A DNA stretch of 64,000 bases from Cyphellophora europaea CBS 101466. Lineage: Eukaryota; Ascomycota; Eurotiomycetes; Chaetothyriales; Cyphellophoraceae. Positions 22,714 to 33,450 of the stretch are shown here, piece by piece. The notes under the pieces are model-generated. The model saw nothing but the letters and a program-made list of their open reading frames with translations, made no database searches and had not been told where the DNA came from. The stretch is from NCBI RefSeq assembly GCF_000365145.1, contig NW_008481811.1, positions 2,108,001 through 2,172,000 of the forward strand, given 5' to 3'. Made by a program: the position numbers and the translations under genes. Every line of letters begins with the position of its first letter. Within the stretch, counting starts at the first letter, position 1.

Positions 22714-23719
22714 ATGGACCCTCCACTCCACGAACGAGCCGGCTTCGTGGGATCAGCCGCGCGGTTCTACCATCGGACCTATTTCGCAGACTACGTTGGC
22801 TTTGTGTTGCTCGAAGCAGCATATATGCTGGTACAGAGCGCTTCGTAGAAGTCAAAGCCTACGCTAATGTATCCAGACCAAGCTTCTCATCACCCCTGTA
22901 CATCGCCCATTCACGCTCGACGACCGCCGAATACAAAATCCTCACGCCGACCCTGAGCGCGTCTCCTCATTCGAGAACTTCATCTACGCAGGCGTCATTC
23001 CCTTCGGCTTGTTGCTCGTTTGGGCAGCTGTAACGCGACCGGGCTTCCACAAAGCTCACGTCACGGTCCTAGGCTTCCTGATCAGCGTAGCCATGTCCTC
23101 GTTCCTCACACACGTCTTCAAGAACGCCATTGGAAGAGCTAGACCAGATCTGATCGCGCGCTGCCATCCAGCAAAGGGAACACCTGCGCATCAGCTCATC
23201 GACTACCACGTCTGCATGCAGACCGACGCATACAAGCTGAATGACGGCTGGCGCAGCTTCCCCAGCGGGCACAGTTCCTTTGCGTTTTCCGGGCTCGGCT
23301 ATTTCTCGATGGTGCTTGCCGGACAACTGCACTCAATTCGCCCACGAACAGACCTAGCTAGAGTCTTGATAGCACTTGTGCCATTGCTCGGTGCATTCTT
23401 GGTTGCAGCGTCTCGAACAGCAGATTACAGACACGATGTCTACGATGTGACGGCCGGCAGCATCTTAGGCTTTGCAATGGCCTATTTCGGCTACAGAAGA
23501 TACTACCGGTCGCTGTGGGACCCGATGTGTCACGTCCCATATCCATCACCTGCAGATGACGAGAAGGAGGAGCGGCGGCTATTCGCCTACAAGGACCCGG
23601 ACGAAGAAGCTGCGGCGTCCCCCCGTGCGGAAAGCTTCGATCTGAACGACCTGTCGGAAGACGAGTCAAGGCCTCTGAATGCAGGCAGCAAGGGGAAACA
23701 ACGGCAAGAAAGTCGATAG
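22714..23719 (+). CDS. PAP2-family lipid phosphate phosphatase (Dpp1-like)
   Basis: Integral membrane phosphatase, most like diacylglycerol pyrophosphate / phosphatidate phosphatases. The gene has a short first exon (22714-22830), a 46-nt intron (22831-22876, GTACAG...CCAG) and a second exon to 23719: 319 residues. Catalytic motifs are complete: K...RARPD in KNAIGRARPD (C1), FPSGHSSF (C2) and SRTADYRHDVYDV (C3). About six hydrophobic segments flank them (for example YVGFVLLEAAYML, VIPFGLLLVWAAV, VLIALVPLLGAFLV). The C-terminal tail is charged and cytosolic-looking. Substrate cannot be told from sequence. Confidence 0.92.
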
Positions 23720-23919
23720 AATCGTACGCGGCTGAGAAGACAACGGTATAATACATACAACGCTTGATCGTATTCCCTGTGCTATTTCAATGCCCGCTCA
23801 TTCAATGTCAAACGTTTCTCGCAACTCGTCAGGTCGTGACTGCCCGCAGTGTGCAGTGTCCTCGCACATATTCTAGCTAACGCCTGCTTGACACCTGCGT
23901 GTATCCCCCAGGGACGATC

Positions 23920-24051
23920 CTACATGACCGAACACGGTATGATGCAACAATCGCACTCGGTGTCTCCGCAATCACACCCAAAACAGGGCTTAGTGGTGCC
24001 CTTGATGGGTTTGGAGATGGTGGAGGAGGTGGAGGAGGTAGATGGAGGCAT
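23920..24051 (-). CDS. 43-residue Cys-rich peptide ending in a CaaX prenylation box
   Basis: Too short for ordinary ORF calling. From ATG 24051 to TAG 23920 it encodes a Ser/Thr/Pro-rich start (MPPSTSSTSS), a lysine-containing spacer (KPIKGTTK), then CFGCDCGDTECDCC and the C-terminal CSVM. The last four residues fit the CaaX rule; Met at X favours farnesylation. Eight cysteines fall in the last 21 residues. Possible roles: a membrane-anchored Cys-rich/metal-binding peptide, or a lipopeptide a-factor-type mating pheromone precursor (these are short, Ser/Thr-rich and end in CaaX, though the extra cysteines are unusual). The same frame stays open upstream to about 24330 without an ATG, so this could also be the last exon of a longer protein. 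No homologue recognised. Confidence 0.45.
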   Translation of the reverse strand: MPPSTSSTSSTISKPIKGTTKPCFGCDCGDTECDCCIIPCSVM

Positions 24052-24660
24052 GCTCGGGATGGTCCTGCGGTCTTGGGATGGTTCCCAGTCGTTTGATTTA
24101 AGGATGATCCTATCGTCGTGGGATGCTCCCAGTGGTATGTATGGTCTTGGAATGATATTGTTGTTTTGGAACGGTTCTGTAGTTTTGAGAATGGGCTCGC
24201 GGTGGTTGCACGACAAGTTGTGTACTGAGAGGCAGGAATCAGGCTGGAAGGAATTAAGTTGGAAGTGGCTTCGAACAGCGGTGGGTGGTAGTGACGCATG
24301 CGGGCGGTGGCTGTGCTTCAGGGATCGTCAATCTGAAACGCTCCGAGCCAACGACACACACTTCGGCGTTCAGTACTGTTGAATACCTAATCACGACCTT
24401 GATGCGCTTTGGACAACCAAGTAGTGGCACCCATGCTTATGTCGATGCTTAGTTCCTCTACGTTCAATTTCAGTCAGAGTGCGCGATCGACATGCAGAGC
24501 ACCGGCCAGATGCAGACTCCATAGACCGATGTATACATATGTGAGGTACCATGTGCGCGAACAGTCTATCGATGAAGCCCGAGCTCTACAAAGCTACGAG
24601 CACTCGTAGGCCAGAGCACATTCTTCCAGTACTGTGAGCATTACCAGAGACATAGCAGGA

Positions 24661-24670
24661 GTATATATAC
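24661..24670 (+). promoter_or_regulatory. TATA-like box upstream of small secreted protein gene
   Basis: GTATATATAC lies about 55 bases before the ATG at 24723. This spacing fits a transcription start between the two in-frame ATGs and favours the second as the start codon. Confidence 0.4.
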
Positions 24671-24722
24671 ACGCAACATGGATGCTGCTTACTCCCACAG
24701 AGCAAGTAGATTTTGTTACAAA

Positions 24723-25289
24723 ATGATTCAACTTACCAGATTCTGTCTTGCTGTTCTCTTTGCACTAGCTCAATACGTTGCTGGCGAGCCCGGGGACCGC
24801 GAGGCCATGGCCGCGCCTGATGGCGTATCGCCCCCTGTTCCGCCACACCCTCGAACCACGTCACAGGAGTGTCAGGCACTTGCGCAACTCGATCGCCACA
24901 TACCCGCACAGTCCGACAATATCGAGCAGGAAGGCATTGCACGGAGACAAGATCCCACTTCCATTGGCATCCTTGGGGACAGCCAGATGACCCCCGCGGC
25001 AGTAGATATCCCTTCGCTTGCGCCAGTTTACAGTGAGCTGCTAGCCTCGATCTCAAACATGGACAGCTCCCTGGATTCCCAGATCAGCGAGGCGATACAG
25101 GAGATGACCGCAGGTTGTTGCACGGATGTGCCGGACCTATCAGGTTCGCAGGTCACGCTATATGGACCGACTGCAGCGAGCGCACCCCGAAGCTTGGTGT
25201 CAAGCATACAGAATGTGGCTGCGATGGGTATAGGCATTGAAGGCGCATTCCTGTTTGGAATGTTGGGAAGTGGAGGCCTGGTTGTCTGA
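24723..25289 (+). CDS. Small secreted / possibly GPI-anchored protein, unknown function
   Basis: I do not recognise the family. Starting at 24723 (second in-frame ATG) gives 188 residues beginning with a signal-peptide-like stretch (MIQLTRFCLAVLFALAQYVAG). The other in-frame ATG at 24678 would bury that segment behind a polar 15-residue extension. The mature part is Ser/Pro/Asp-rich with few cysteines (one CC pair). The final about 25 residues (VAAMGIGIEGAFLFGMLGSG) are hydrophobic and small-residue-rich, as in a GPI-attachment signal or a membrane anchor. It is convergent with the flavin monooxygenase gene, 111 bases away. Confidence 0.55.
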   Translation: MIQLTRFCLAVLFALAQYVAGEPGDREAMAAPDGVSPPVPPHPRTTSQECQALAQLDRHIPAQSDNIEQEGIARRQDPTSIGILGDSQMTPAAVDIPSLAPVYSELLASISNMDSSLDSQISEAIQEMTAGCCTDVPDLSGSQVTLYGPTAASAPRSLVSSIQNVAAMGIGIEGAFLFGMLGSGGLVV

Positions 25290-25400
25290 GGTATTCGTGT
25301 GTGCAGCGACATTGATGCACGGCGTGTGTGCCTGATCGAGTTATGTATATTTACTACCGACGATCTACACGTATTGACTGGTGGCCACCTTCTTTCGAGT

Positions 25401-26944
25401 CTAGTCCATATGGCTCGCCTTCCTCCGCCCGTTCCTCAGTTTGTCCTCCTGGGCCACGATGCTTGCAGGCAGTCCCTTGCCGATGCCAAAGAGAACGAAA
25501 AGACCCCACTTCCACCTGAAAGGATTGATGAGTGTAACGAACACAAACCAGTAGATGAGCTCAGAGTAGGTAAAAAAGTCAAAAGCCTTAGTCGGGGCCA
25601 GGGACTTGATGGTGGACGTCATATCAACCCATCGCTTCATCCACCAGGTTCGAGGCGTCGTTAGCGGGTCCACGAGGAACATGAGCAACATCCGCGTGTA
25701 AATGCCGATGTGGTAGTTACCGACTGTGCCGATAGCGTTCACATAGGTGCAGTTGTTGGCGCAGATGCTGGGGTGCGCCGGAGGGAAGACTTGCAGATAC
25801 CACCTTGGTGGACCATAAGGCTCTTTGAACACCTCTTCTGGCAGGAAGTTCAAGGTCGGTCGTTTGTAGCCAGTTGCCATGAGGATAATGTCACCTTCGA
25901 CAAGCTTCTGTTGGCCAATACCACCTTTTGGCACTCCCTGGGCACGCTGATTGAACCAGATGCCGTTCTCTTTGACTTCTTCGATATCACCACGGAGCCA
26001 CTGGGCCTTTCCTGCTCGGATTTGGTTGAAGATCTCCGAGTTGACCATTGGCGTTTCGGTGAAGAGACCTTTATCCGGCGGCGCGAGGTCTTTCAGATCG
26101 CGGTAGAAGAAGAGACGAAGGATAGTTTCCGGGATCCATGAGAACAGAGTCTCCTGCCCAAAGATGTTGAAAGCTAGGAGACCGTCAACAACGGCGTTTC
26201 TCGGGATGATCCACTTGTCGCTTCTTGATAACACCTTAATCTGCGCGGCTCCGGTGCCGACAGCCCATTCCAGGGCCTCGACAGCACTCGCTCCACCACC
26301 GATGATCAAGACATTTTTCCCTTTAGCGTCCTTGCCGTCAAGTTGCGAGGAATGGTAGACATCGCCTTTGAAGTTCTCCTGACCAGGCAAATGAGGCATC
26401 TTTGGGGCTCCACAAGTGCCGACAGCGGCGATGACCCCATCGAAGCGGCCCTGTGAGGGATCATTGATGATCCACCGTCCTTGCTTGTCTTTGTAGACCT
26501 TTTCGACCCGAGTGTTGAAGACGGTCTTTTCGTCGAGACCATACCGATGCCACAGCTGTTGGATCTGGCCCACGATCTGGTTCTGCTTTGGGTAACCTTC
26601 AGACCATTTAATCGATGGATGGAACCTGTACATGATACTGGATATTTGCAGCCCGGAAGTGTTGTTCACATCCTATGCCAATCAACTTGGTGCTTCCACG
26701 ATGTCATGAAACTTACCGTCCAGATACCACCGACATGGTCCGGTCCTCCCGCCTCGAACAATGTCACGTCAAAACCATGGCCGACGCAGTGGCTGGCCGC
26801 CGAGACACCTGTAAGTCCAGCACCGATCACAGCTATCTTCGGGCGCGACAATCGAGCTCCGGGTGCTGGCGGATGTGGGCTAAAGATCTTATCGATAATC
26901 CACTGGAAGATGCTATATAACCAGTACATGGGAGTGAAAGCCAT
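25401..26944 (-). CDS. Membrane-anchored flavin-containing monooxygenase
   Basis: FAD/NADPH-dependent monooxygenase, 499 residues. Exon 1 is 26717-26944, exon 2 is 25401-26672; the 44-nt intron (26673-26716, GTAAGT...ATAG) joins GGIWT-DVNN. The ATG at 26944 gives MAFTPMYW and a hydrophobic N-terminal segment, a likely membrane anchor. The first Rossmann motif (VIGAGLTG) is near residue 40, the FMO-type motif FKGDVYHSSQ is present, and a second dinucleotide fold has IIGGGASA. The rest fits FMO/Baeyer-Villiger-like oxidases. It is head-to-head with an NTF2-like protein gene (373 bases between starts), which hints at shared control. Substrate unknown. Confidence 0.92.
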
Positions 26945-27317
26945 GCTGGGAATGGTGTCGTCTAGATGCGGACGCAAGAGAGTGCTGAGGAAATGTCAAG
27001 GGAGCGATGAGCAGCTACGGGCGGCAGTACTGGTACCCAGCAAATTCCGACACATGATATCACGGAAGGTTGGAACGTCAATCCGACATGTGAAACTTTG
27101 GGGTTATTGCACATGCCATTAACCCCCATTTACTGCCTGAAAAAAGGCGCACGTGGGTGACGTCACATGTCCGTCCCCGGCACGCCTTCCACGCGTACAG
27201 CTCTAGCTTCAGGAACCACCTGTATACATCTCATTTTATCCCATCTCCTAATATTGTGCCCTCATACAATTCCTCCAGTCTACCTCACTCTCCGACCCAA
27301 GTCGCTCGATCTCATTC
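26945..27317. promoter_or_regulatory. Divergent upstream region, flavin monooxygenase and NTF2-like gene
   Basis: 373 bases; holds both promoters. It includes a CACGTG E-box followed by TGACGTCA, a perfect palindromic CRE (about 27148-27167), a strong candidate site for bHLH/bZIP regulators. Confidence 0.55.
27150..27167. promoter_or_regulatory. Adjacent CACGTG and TGACGTCA palindromes
   Basis: The sequence CACGTGGGTGACGTCA places an E-box (CACGTG) two bases before a full palindromic CRE/ATF site (TGACGTCA). It lies about 155 bases upstream of the NTF2-like ATG and about 205 from the monooxygenase ATG. Binding is inferred from the consensus only. Confidence 0.5.
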
Positions 27318-28034
27318 ATGGAGAACCCCGTGGAAGAGATCACAGGCGTGATCACCACTCTCTGCACTGCTGAATCAGAAGTGCAGCAGCAGGCGATAGA
27401 CAAGTACTTCACCCAAGATGCCCTATTCATTCATCCATTCTGCCGAACGTTAAGGGTGTCCAATTCGACCTGGATGATCAAAAAAATCTATGCATGGTAC
27501 AAGTGAGTAGCATCGGACACGATGGTCTCTATCGTTGAATGCATGTTCACTGACGCCACATCGTAGGATATTGAGTCCCCACATCGATATCAAGGTTGAT
27601 AGCATCGGTATGTCAGTCCCAAGTCAAAAACGTATGGCCTGACCGGAAAAGCTTTTGATCAAGCCAATATGATCCTCTACGTCACCGCTCGTCAAACATT
27701 CCGCATCCAATTTATTCCTCTTTATAAGGCCGATGTGTCCCTGGTCACCAAGCTCCAGCTAACCCACGTCCGCGACGCTGGGCTTGATCCTTCTTATGCC
27801 GGTGTTGTCAAGCAAACTCCTGGTGCCACCGCCAGTCAAGCACAGAAGTACTATATCCAATCCCAGAACGACCTCTATCAAACCAACGAATTCATCAAGT
27901 TCGTGGCTCCGTGGGGTGTCGGTAGCACTATCGTTATACTCTGGCAAATCTTCGCCACCCTCATGTGCGTCGTTGGTGCTATGATCTTGTGGCCGCTAAC
28001 CTGGTTCCGCGAGAACCTCACCAACGAGGCTTGA
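27318..28034 (+). CDS. NTF2-like (SigF-like) domain protein with C-terminal membrane segment
   Basis: 202 residues from three exons: 27318-27502, 27567-27607 (41 nt) and 27652-28034. Introns are 27503-27566 (GTGAGT...GTAG) and 27608-27651 (GTATGT, CTGAC branch). The spliced protein reads MENPVEEITGVITTLCTAES, then AIDKYFTQDALFIHPFCR, then YKILSPHIDIKVDSIAF and ILYVTARQTFRIQFIPL, which is an NTF2-like cone fold without obvious catalytic residues. The C-terminus has one transmembrane segment (VGSTIVILWQIFATLMCVVG). Such proteins are widespread in ascomycetes and unassigned in function. Divergent from the monooxygenase and convergent (41 bases) with the small membrane protein gene. Confidence 0.8.
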
Positions 28035-28075
28035 GTCCGGCAGCTAGAAGCCTTCCTGCCACCCGAGCGCCAACA

Positions 28076-28497
28076 CTATCTTTTGCGCGCACCCGACTCG
28101 AGCAGACGACACACACCGCCGAGAAACGCGAAACCGCATTCACACAGAGCTGCCAACCTCCATTGCACTCCATTGCCCCAGAATATGGCAGCCGTGAACA
28201 TTCTCAGCATCATCGAACCTTGCATAAAGGCGCGATTCGCAAGATAAACTGACTGGATATAGAAGGCTCCGAGCACTAAGGTGATGATCCTGCCGAAAGT
28301 CAGATGCGAAGCAGGGTGCTAGTTTTCTCTTACCCCACCGCTCTCACAACCTCAGGGGCAGCATCAAGCCGTGGTGATGCCGGCAGAGAGGCCTTTTCTG
28401 GAACCATGGTCATCAGCGCTCCACTACCCGCAAGTATGAGACCTTGTGCAGCGAAGGCGCATTCGACGAGAACTGGGTAGAATGGGTCTGTGGTCAT
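28076..28497 (-). CDS. Small multi-pass membrane protein, unknown function
   Basis: Found by splicing: exon 1 is 28334-28497 (ATG at 28497, MTTDPFYPVLVECAFAAQG), intron 28290-28333 (44 nt, GTAAGA donor, CTGAC branch, GCAG acceptor), exon 2 is 28076-28289. The result is 125 residues with hydrophobic stretches at about 8-33 (VECAFAAQGLILAGSGALM), 55-70 (GIITLVLGAFYIQSVYL) and 80-115, consistent with three or four membrane passes and a basic C-terminus (RKR). Splice signals and preserved frame make the gene credible although I do not recognise the family. Confidence 0.62.
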
Positions 28498-29968
28498 ACT
28501 CGCGCTATGTGGTGGTATAACTGCCTGTCAAGTTTCAGCGGAAGAGATCGAGAACCTGAACGATATCTGCCCTTTTTTACGATGTTATCAGCGCTGTATC
28601 GAGCCACTGTTGGAAGGCACACGAGACCCAAATTGGTTCCTGGAGGGCCTGACACCCGACCCACCGACTGGGGAACGATTCGTCAAGCTCACCCGGTATC
28701 CTCATGTGCAATTTCTACAGCCCCCATTGCGGCAGATTTGTGGACTTTGTTCCATTGCAGGGTTCATCTTTTCAGCGACGAATTGCATGTTCTGAGCGAC
28801 ATTTACCTGGGAAGACACGGGTGCGCGGGTAGAGCCGATCGAAGCGTCCGCCCTCATATTGGTAACAAATACGAGGGACTGAAGCAAAATCCACGGCAGG
28901 ACAAATCCCCCATGAGCGAGCTTTGACGTAGAGTGAAGAGGATTTGCATACGAGATTGCGGCTGACGTCTGTACGCCTGAATTCCTCTGCGCTGTCTCAA
29001 GCAAAGCTTGCTCCAAAACTGAAGAGGCATTAAGCGGGACTATCGCCATGCGCAGCTTCAACTCTTGTACTGCGAGCTACCCATTCAGGTCGCAACCATT
29101 TACTTGCAGATCCGAGTTTCTGGGCCCTCCAAATGGGGAACCCTCCCGGCGGATGCGTATCCGTCTGGATTTTGCAAGCATCTTGACGCCGCTAATGCAT
29201 AAATCCTTGCTCCAAGTCAGACCCGAAAGCGAAGTACAGTACGGAATATGGAGCAGGGACCGCTCGGCACACTCCTGCTATGCTGGGCGTCACGGCGACT
29301 CATCCGCAACTGCACTCTGCCATCATATAGCCGGAACTGGCTTGCCGAATTACTCTATCTATGGTTCGGTCGGTCTCTGAGTTGCCGGGCCACGCGCTGC
29401 ATTGTGGTGCTGCGCGGTCGCCATAGCAGTAGCCCGCCCCCCCCCCCCCCCCCCTGCAGGCTCGCTGCTAGCTTGTTTTGTACTACGTATCGTTTCGTGT
29501 TCTCAACCTACACATGTTTGCCTGAGGTTGAGGACATGGACAATGTTGTCGATTAGAAAAAGTTTTCACCATGAGCACGGGCTGCAGGCAGCCTTGCGCA
29601 CTTCCCCTGTGCCGTGCAACACGCTCGGCAATTGTAACAGCGGTGTGAATTCGGCGCCAGGGCAAGATCTGCTCGACGTTGTACAGACAAATCTGCAAGC
29701 AGCTTTAGATGGCCTTTGCTGCGCGAACTCCTTGCTCACGACGAGTCGTGCCTCGTAACCGTGGCAGTGAGGCACCAATAGTATTGCACCGCTCTGCTAT
29801 GTATGGTCTTTACAGTGGTCTATATAGATGCAGCATTAACTGTCCATCCGCTTAGATCCGACCCAACCTTCGCCCACAGGTCTGTTCGGTCGCTGTGGTC
29901 TTTCTGTCTAGTCCAGCAATCCTGTCATTATACCAAGTCAAGAACGCCTTGTCGTGTCTGAGCTCAGC
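28498..29968. other. Gene-poor stretch, no supported gene
   Basis: Overlapping frames on both strands around 28490-29060 (a Cys-rich one on the plus strand without an ATG, a 115-residue one on the minus strand from 29049) conflict with each other and neither has a recognisable domain. A run of 18 cytosines sits at 29437-29454. Nothing else seen. Confidence 0.4.
29437..29454. repeat. Homopolymer tract of 18 C
   Basis: Eighteen consecutive cytosines on the plus strand. Its exact length is likely unreliable in short-read assemblies. Confidence 0.9.
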
Positions 29969-30241
29969 ATGGCGTCTCAACATGTAAAGAAGTGGCTGGA
30001 TGAGCAGTGTACTCTCAAGCCCAAAGGGTCTGCGACCGAAATTCGATCACGCCACGCTCGTCTGCTCCAAACCATTGACGACTGGTTGACCACACTGGAA
30101 ACTGTACACATTGAACCTGCCGACTCGTCCGCCACAGAAGGGTCACTCGACCTGCCTGTAGTTGACCATGACGCGCTGAACGAGAGTAAAAGTGAGCTTG
30201 ACCTCCTCAAAAGGCAATTATGTCAACTGATTGCCGTTTAG
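29969..30241 (+). CDS. Possible small helical protein, unknown
   Basis: A 90-residue frame from ATG 29969 (good context, AGCATGGCG). The protein is polar and helical in character, with a Leu-spaced C-terminal segment (SELDLLKRQLCQLIAV) that could form a short coiled coil. An alternative model splices 30192-30275 and ends at 30373 (106 residues). No domain recognised; a chance ORF is possible in this gene-poor region. Confidence 0.3.
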   Translation: MASQHVKKWLDEQCTLKPKGSATEIRSRHARLLQTIDDWLTTLETVHIEPADSSATEGSLDLPVVDHDALNESKSELDLLKRQLCQLIAV

Positions 30242-33135
30242 CCAAGGCTGGAGAGTAATCATCTCCTCTCCTCAGTCCAACGACTTCCACGTCGATATAA
30301 ATCTGCAGCGCAACCACCGATGGAATATCTATCATCTCGCCCCGTCAAGAGTCTTTTTTGGGGAGCCTCATAATCCGATTTGGACCTTTCAAGCTACAGC
30401 GGCGCAGCATATCTTGGACAGCTGTGACATCACGGTTCGTTCCGCATGCCCGCTGTCAGGATCTACTTTTCAGGAACATGGCTCTGGAGGTGGTTGCCCT
30501 GCAGCGGTCATGCAATTCTACATCTGACACAATGCGGTAACACGAACTACACCGTATCACTCTTAAAAATTTCACATCGTATGGTATACGGTGCCCCTCA
30601 TCAGCCTGGGCGAACGGGTTACACCGGCATGGCTCTCAGATCCGACGAGAAAACTTTACAATCTCGTGGCTGCTGTCGTGGGATGGTGTACGAATCTGGA
30701 GACGACTGGCATTCCTTAAAGGTGAAGATTCATGTTTGACGGCACGAAAATATAGTGGTGGAACTTACCAATCCTCTTTCGTCGTCCCGTGTCATCAACT
30801 CGTACTCTGTTTACATGCCAAGCCACATCTGTTTCCTTGCGTGCAGCAATTCTAGTCAACAGCGTCGTCGATGACATGCTCCAAGAGTTCTCGAATCTTC
30901 TGAGGCCTAAACGTCTTTGCAGCATCGGAATTTCGGCGCGTGGTCAAAAGCGAGCTCACCGGTCAGACTAGCAGCCAATATCTGAAACCATAGGGCAGCT
31001 TGCGGTCTGGCGGTGAGAGACGACCTCAGTCTATTGGTCTTCATAAGCTGTGGGATGGAAGTTGTTAGTTGTAGTGTAGCAGACGGCCATCTTCATATTT
31101 GGCAATGGCCAACGAGAGAGCAATCACTTCTGTGGGGGCTTCATTCAGGTCTTGATACGGATGAGACAGGCATCATGGCAAAGTTTGACAAAGTTCCAAT
31201 TGCCGAGCCTCTGACGCCGACCCGCGTGCGCCGGATAGACGCCTCAGCAAGGGTGTGGGGAAGGAAGCCCAAGGGCTCCGAGTCCTGCCCACCACGTTCT
31301 CCAACCTCGGCCACCTTAGCTTCCATGATCCCAGAGAAAGAAGCATGAGCCAGGGTCAAAATTTGGTATCGACTCGGGCTTGAACATTGATAGGAACAGC
31401 AGGTGTACCAACATGGGTCCCGAGCTGTCTAACCTAGGAAGACAGCATCGGGCAATAGCAACCCGCTCGCGGGAACGGATGCTGACTCGACCCACCCGGC
31501 TGCGACTGCAACTTGCTCGAAACGCCCAACATCCGGAAACGATGCTGCTGTCATCCGTACCCACGAGAAAGAAGCGACTCTGTGCCGCGGAGCCTAGCTC
31601 ACTTCTCGCCCTAGTTCTTCACCTTGCCAAAATTTAGTGACATCCACATGCAGGGAATGCATGTTCGGGTCATGGACTTTGTGTCGGTGAAAGCTTTCCG
31701 TTGATGCCCTGGTCAGTGCAATGGAGACTCTCCAACTGCCCAACGGCAACCTTCACGCCCCCCCGCCCTCAGGCATATGCTTAGGAAGGGGTCCCATGTT
31801 GTGTCAAGACGCTGGCGGCTAACGCTACAGCAGCTCATCGATATTCCGGGACGGCTGCTGGGATACAGCATCACTTTATTTTTTGTTAAAGTTTGAGATG
31901 TCCACGCGAGATCCAAAGGCCGGTCTTTTGCTAGAAGTCCACGAGTCTGCGAGGGCAAATGCTCGCACTGCTTCTCGGCCGATTTCGACTTCGGCAAGAC
32001 GAGTTTGCAGGGTGTTAGCTCGTCCGGCCGGGCAAAACATAGCATCTCGAATGCCTACGGCGCTTAGCTGTTCCAGCGGCTAAAGCCAAAAATGATACCC
32101 TCCAACGCAGGCCCCATTCGCACTGCTTCCAGACTCGCCTCGACACCGACATACAGGTAGGGTAGCGAGCCGTGTCACCACCCAATCCTTTCCAGTGTTA
32201 GAGGTCAGACTGATTTAATCCCTTGCACCGGAGCCTAGCCACAAGCACCTCCGGAAAAGCTAAAAGTTCATAGAGTCTTAGCTTCACTACGTGGTGAGCA
32301 GGCGTCCACAAAGTCAGCCCATTGCCCTTCCCACTCCGCTCTAGTTGTTTCACCCTTGGAAGTGAGTGGCGCTTGGGGGATGAAAGAGCCTCACACCCTT
32401 TACACCGCCAGAACAAACTTTCTTGATGCCTGGCGAGGAGGATTTCATCCTTGCAAGGTTCATTCGCGCGGAGTGTGGCAACCCGATTAACTATGAGACT
32501 TTGATCTTTGCACCCGTCAGATGCACTCATTGCTAGCCTCACTTCAAGACAGCCACTACAAAGCGATCCTGGGATGTTGTGTATGTCGCTCCAGAAAATA
32601 TAGCTGTTAGTAGATTGACCAGTCATTGGCTTGATGCCGATGCGGCATGGAGTGAATGGTCGGGTCACGGGCCACACGCCATCCCTCCGATTAGGCTCGT
32701 GCATTGTCAGTCAGTTGTCAGTCAGTTGTGCTTCTTGGTCCCCCCTAAACGAAATTTTAATGGCAAATGGCACGGGCTTTGGGAAACTGACATGGACTTT
32801 GGCCCCTGGCTAGTATCCATTCACAAGGTTTGCAGTTCGGATCATTTGGGCACCATAAGCATACCCAATCGCCTCATTCCTGCACACCGCCCTTGTTTTC
32901 AGGGCTCTTTGATCTCCTGATCACTCATGAGGTGGACGAGATGCTGATTTAAAAAGAGTGTTCGCTGTGCGACGACCAAACGTGGCCTTGAATTCTTCGG
33001 TCCTCAAGATCTAAAGAAGAATTAGGTGGGACCAATACTCTACTACACCTGCAAGGTCAAATCCTGATTGCATTTTCTTGTTGAAGGGGGCGGGTTTTAC
33101 GTCATTCTGCAATTTATTCCACGGCCGTCACAGTT
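30242..33135. other. Gene-poor stretch, no supported gene
   Basis: About 2.9 kb. The longest frame (32198-32704 on the minus strand, 168 codons) has no domain and unremarkable composition. No terminal repeats or transposase remnants seen, and base composition is not the AT-rich pattern expected of strong RIP. Confidence 0.4.
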
Positions 33136-33450
33136 ATGCCCAGTCGACGCCCACAGGGGGAGCCTAATGACGTGCAGCAGCAGATTCCTTACCTAGACGA
33201 GCCGCCACCGTTGCTTCTCCGCACACGCAGGTACCATCGAGCGGCGCGTACGTCTAGGCTCCATGCGCACCTGGATGGGATTCTGGCGGATCTCGAGCCA
33301 CTACTGTCATTAATCGATAATTCGCCGAGTGCTGGCCCTGCAGAAGCAAACATGTTTCTTGGTACGCAGCTTCAACCATCTAATCTACGCATCCAATGAT
33401 GCTAAACATGAACAGCAGAGATCGGTGCTCATTTCTCAGAGCGAGGTTGA
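33136..33450 (+). CDS. Possible small two-exon protein, unknown
   Basis: ATG 33136 opens an Arg/Pro-rich frame (MPSRRPQGEPNDVQQQIPYL). A GTACGC donor at 33362, a GCTAAAC-like branch and an ACAG acceptor at 33415 would splice into a short last exon ending at 33450, giving 86 residues. The middle has a helical, Leu-rich segment (LHAHLDGILADLEPLLSLI). Good splice signals but no homologue recognised. Confidence 0.35.

Noticed and set aside
23849..24382. Long plus-strand frame opposite the CaaX peptide
   Set aside because: Open on three frames at once because of simple-sequence bias (GGA/GAT-rich); no domain, and Trp/Met-rich composition typical of an antisense shadow.
28490..29061. Cys-rich plus-strand frame (28490-28795) and overlapping 115-residue minus-strand frame (from 29049)
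   Set aside because: They overlap antisense to each other. The Cys-rich one has no ATG and would need an upstream exon inside the opposite-strand membrane protein gene. Neither has a domain.
32198..32704. 168-codon minus-strand frame with an ATG
   Set aside because: No recognisable domain, ordinary composition, no splice partners, and it lies in a gene-poor block where chance frames of this size occur.
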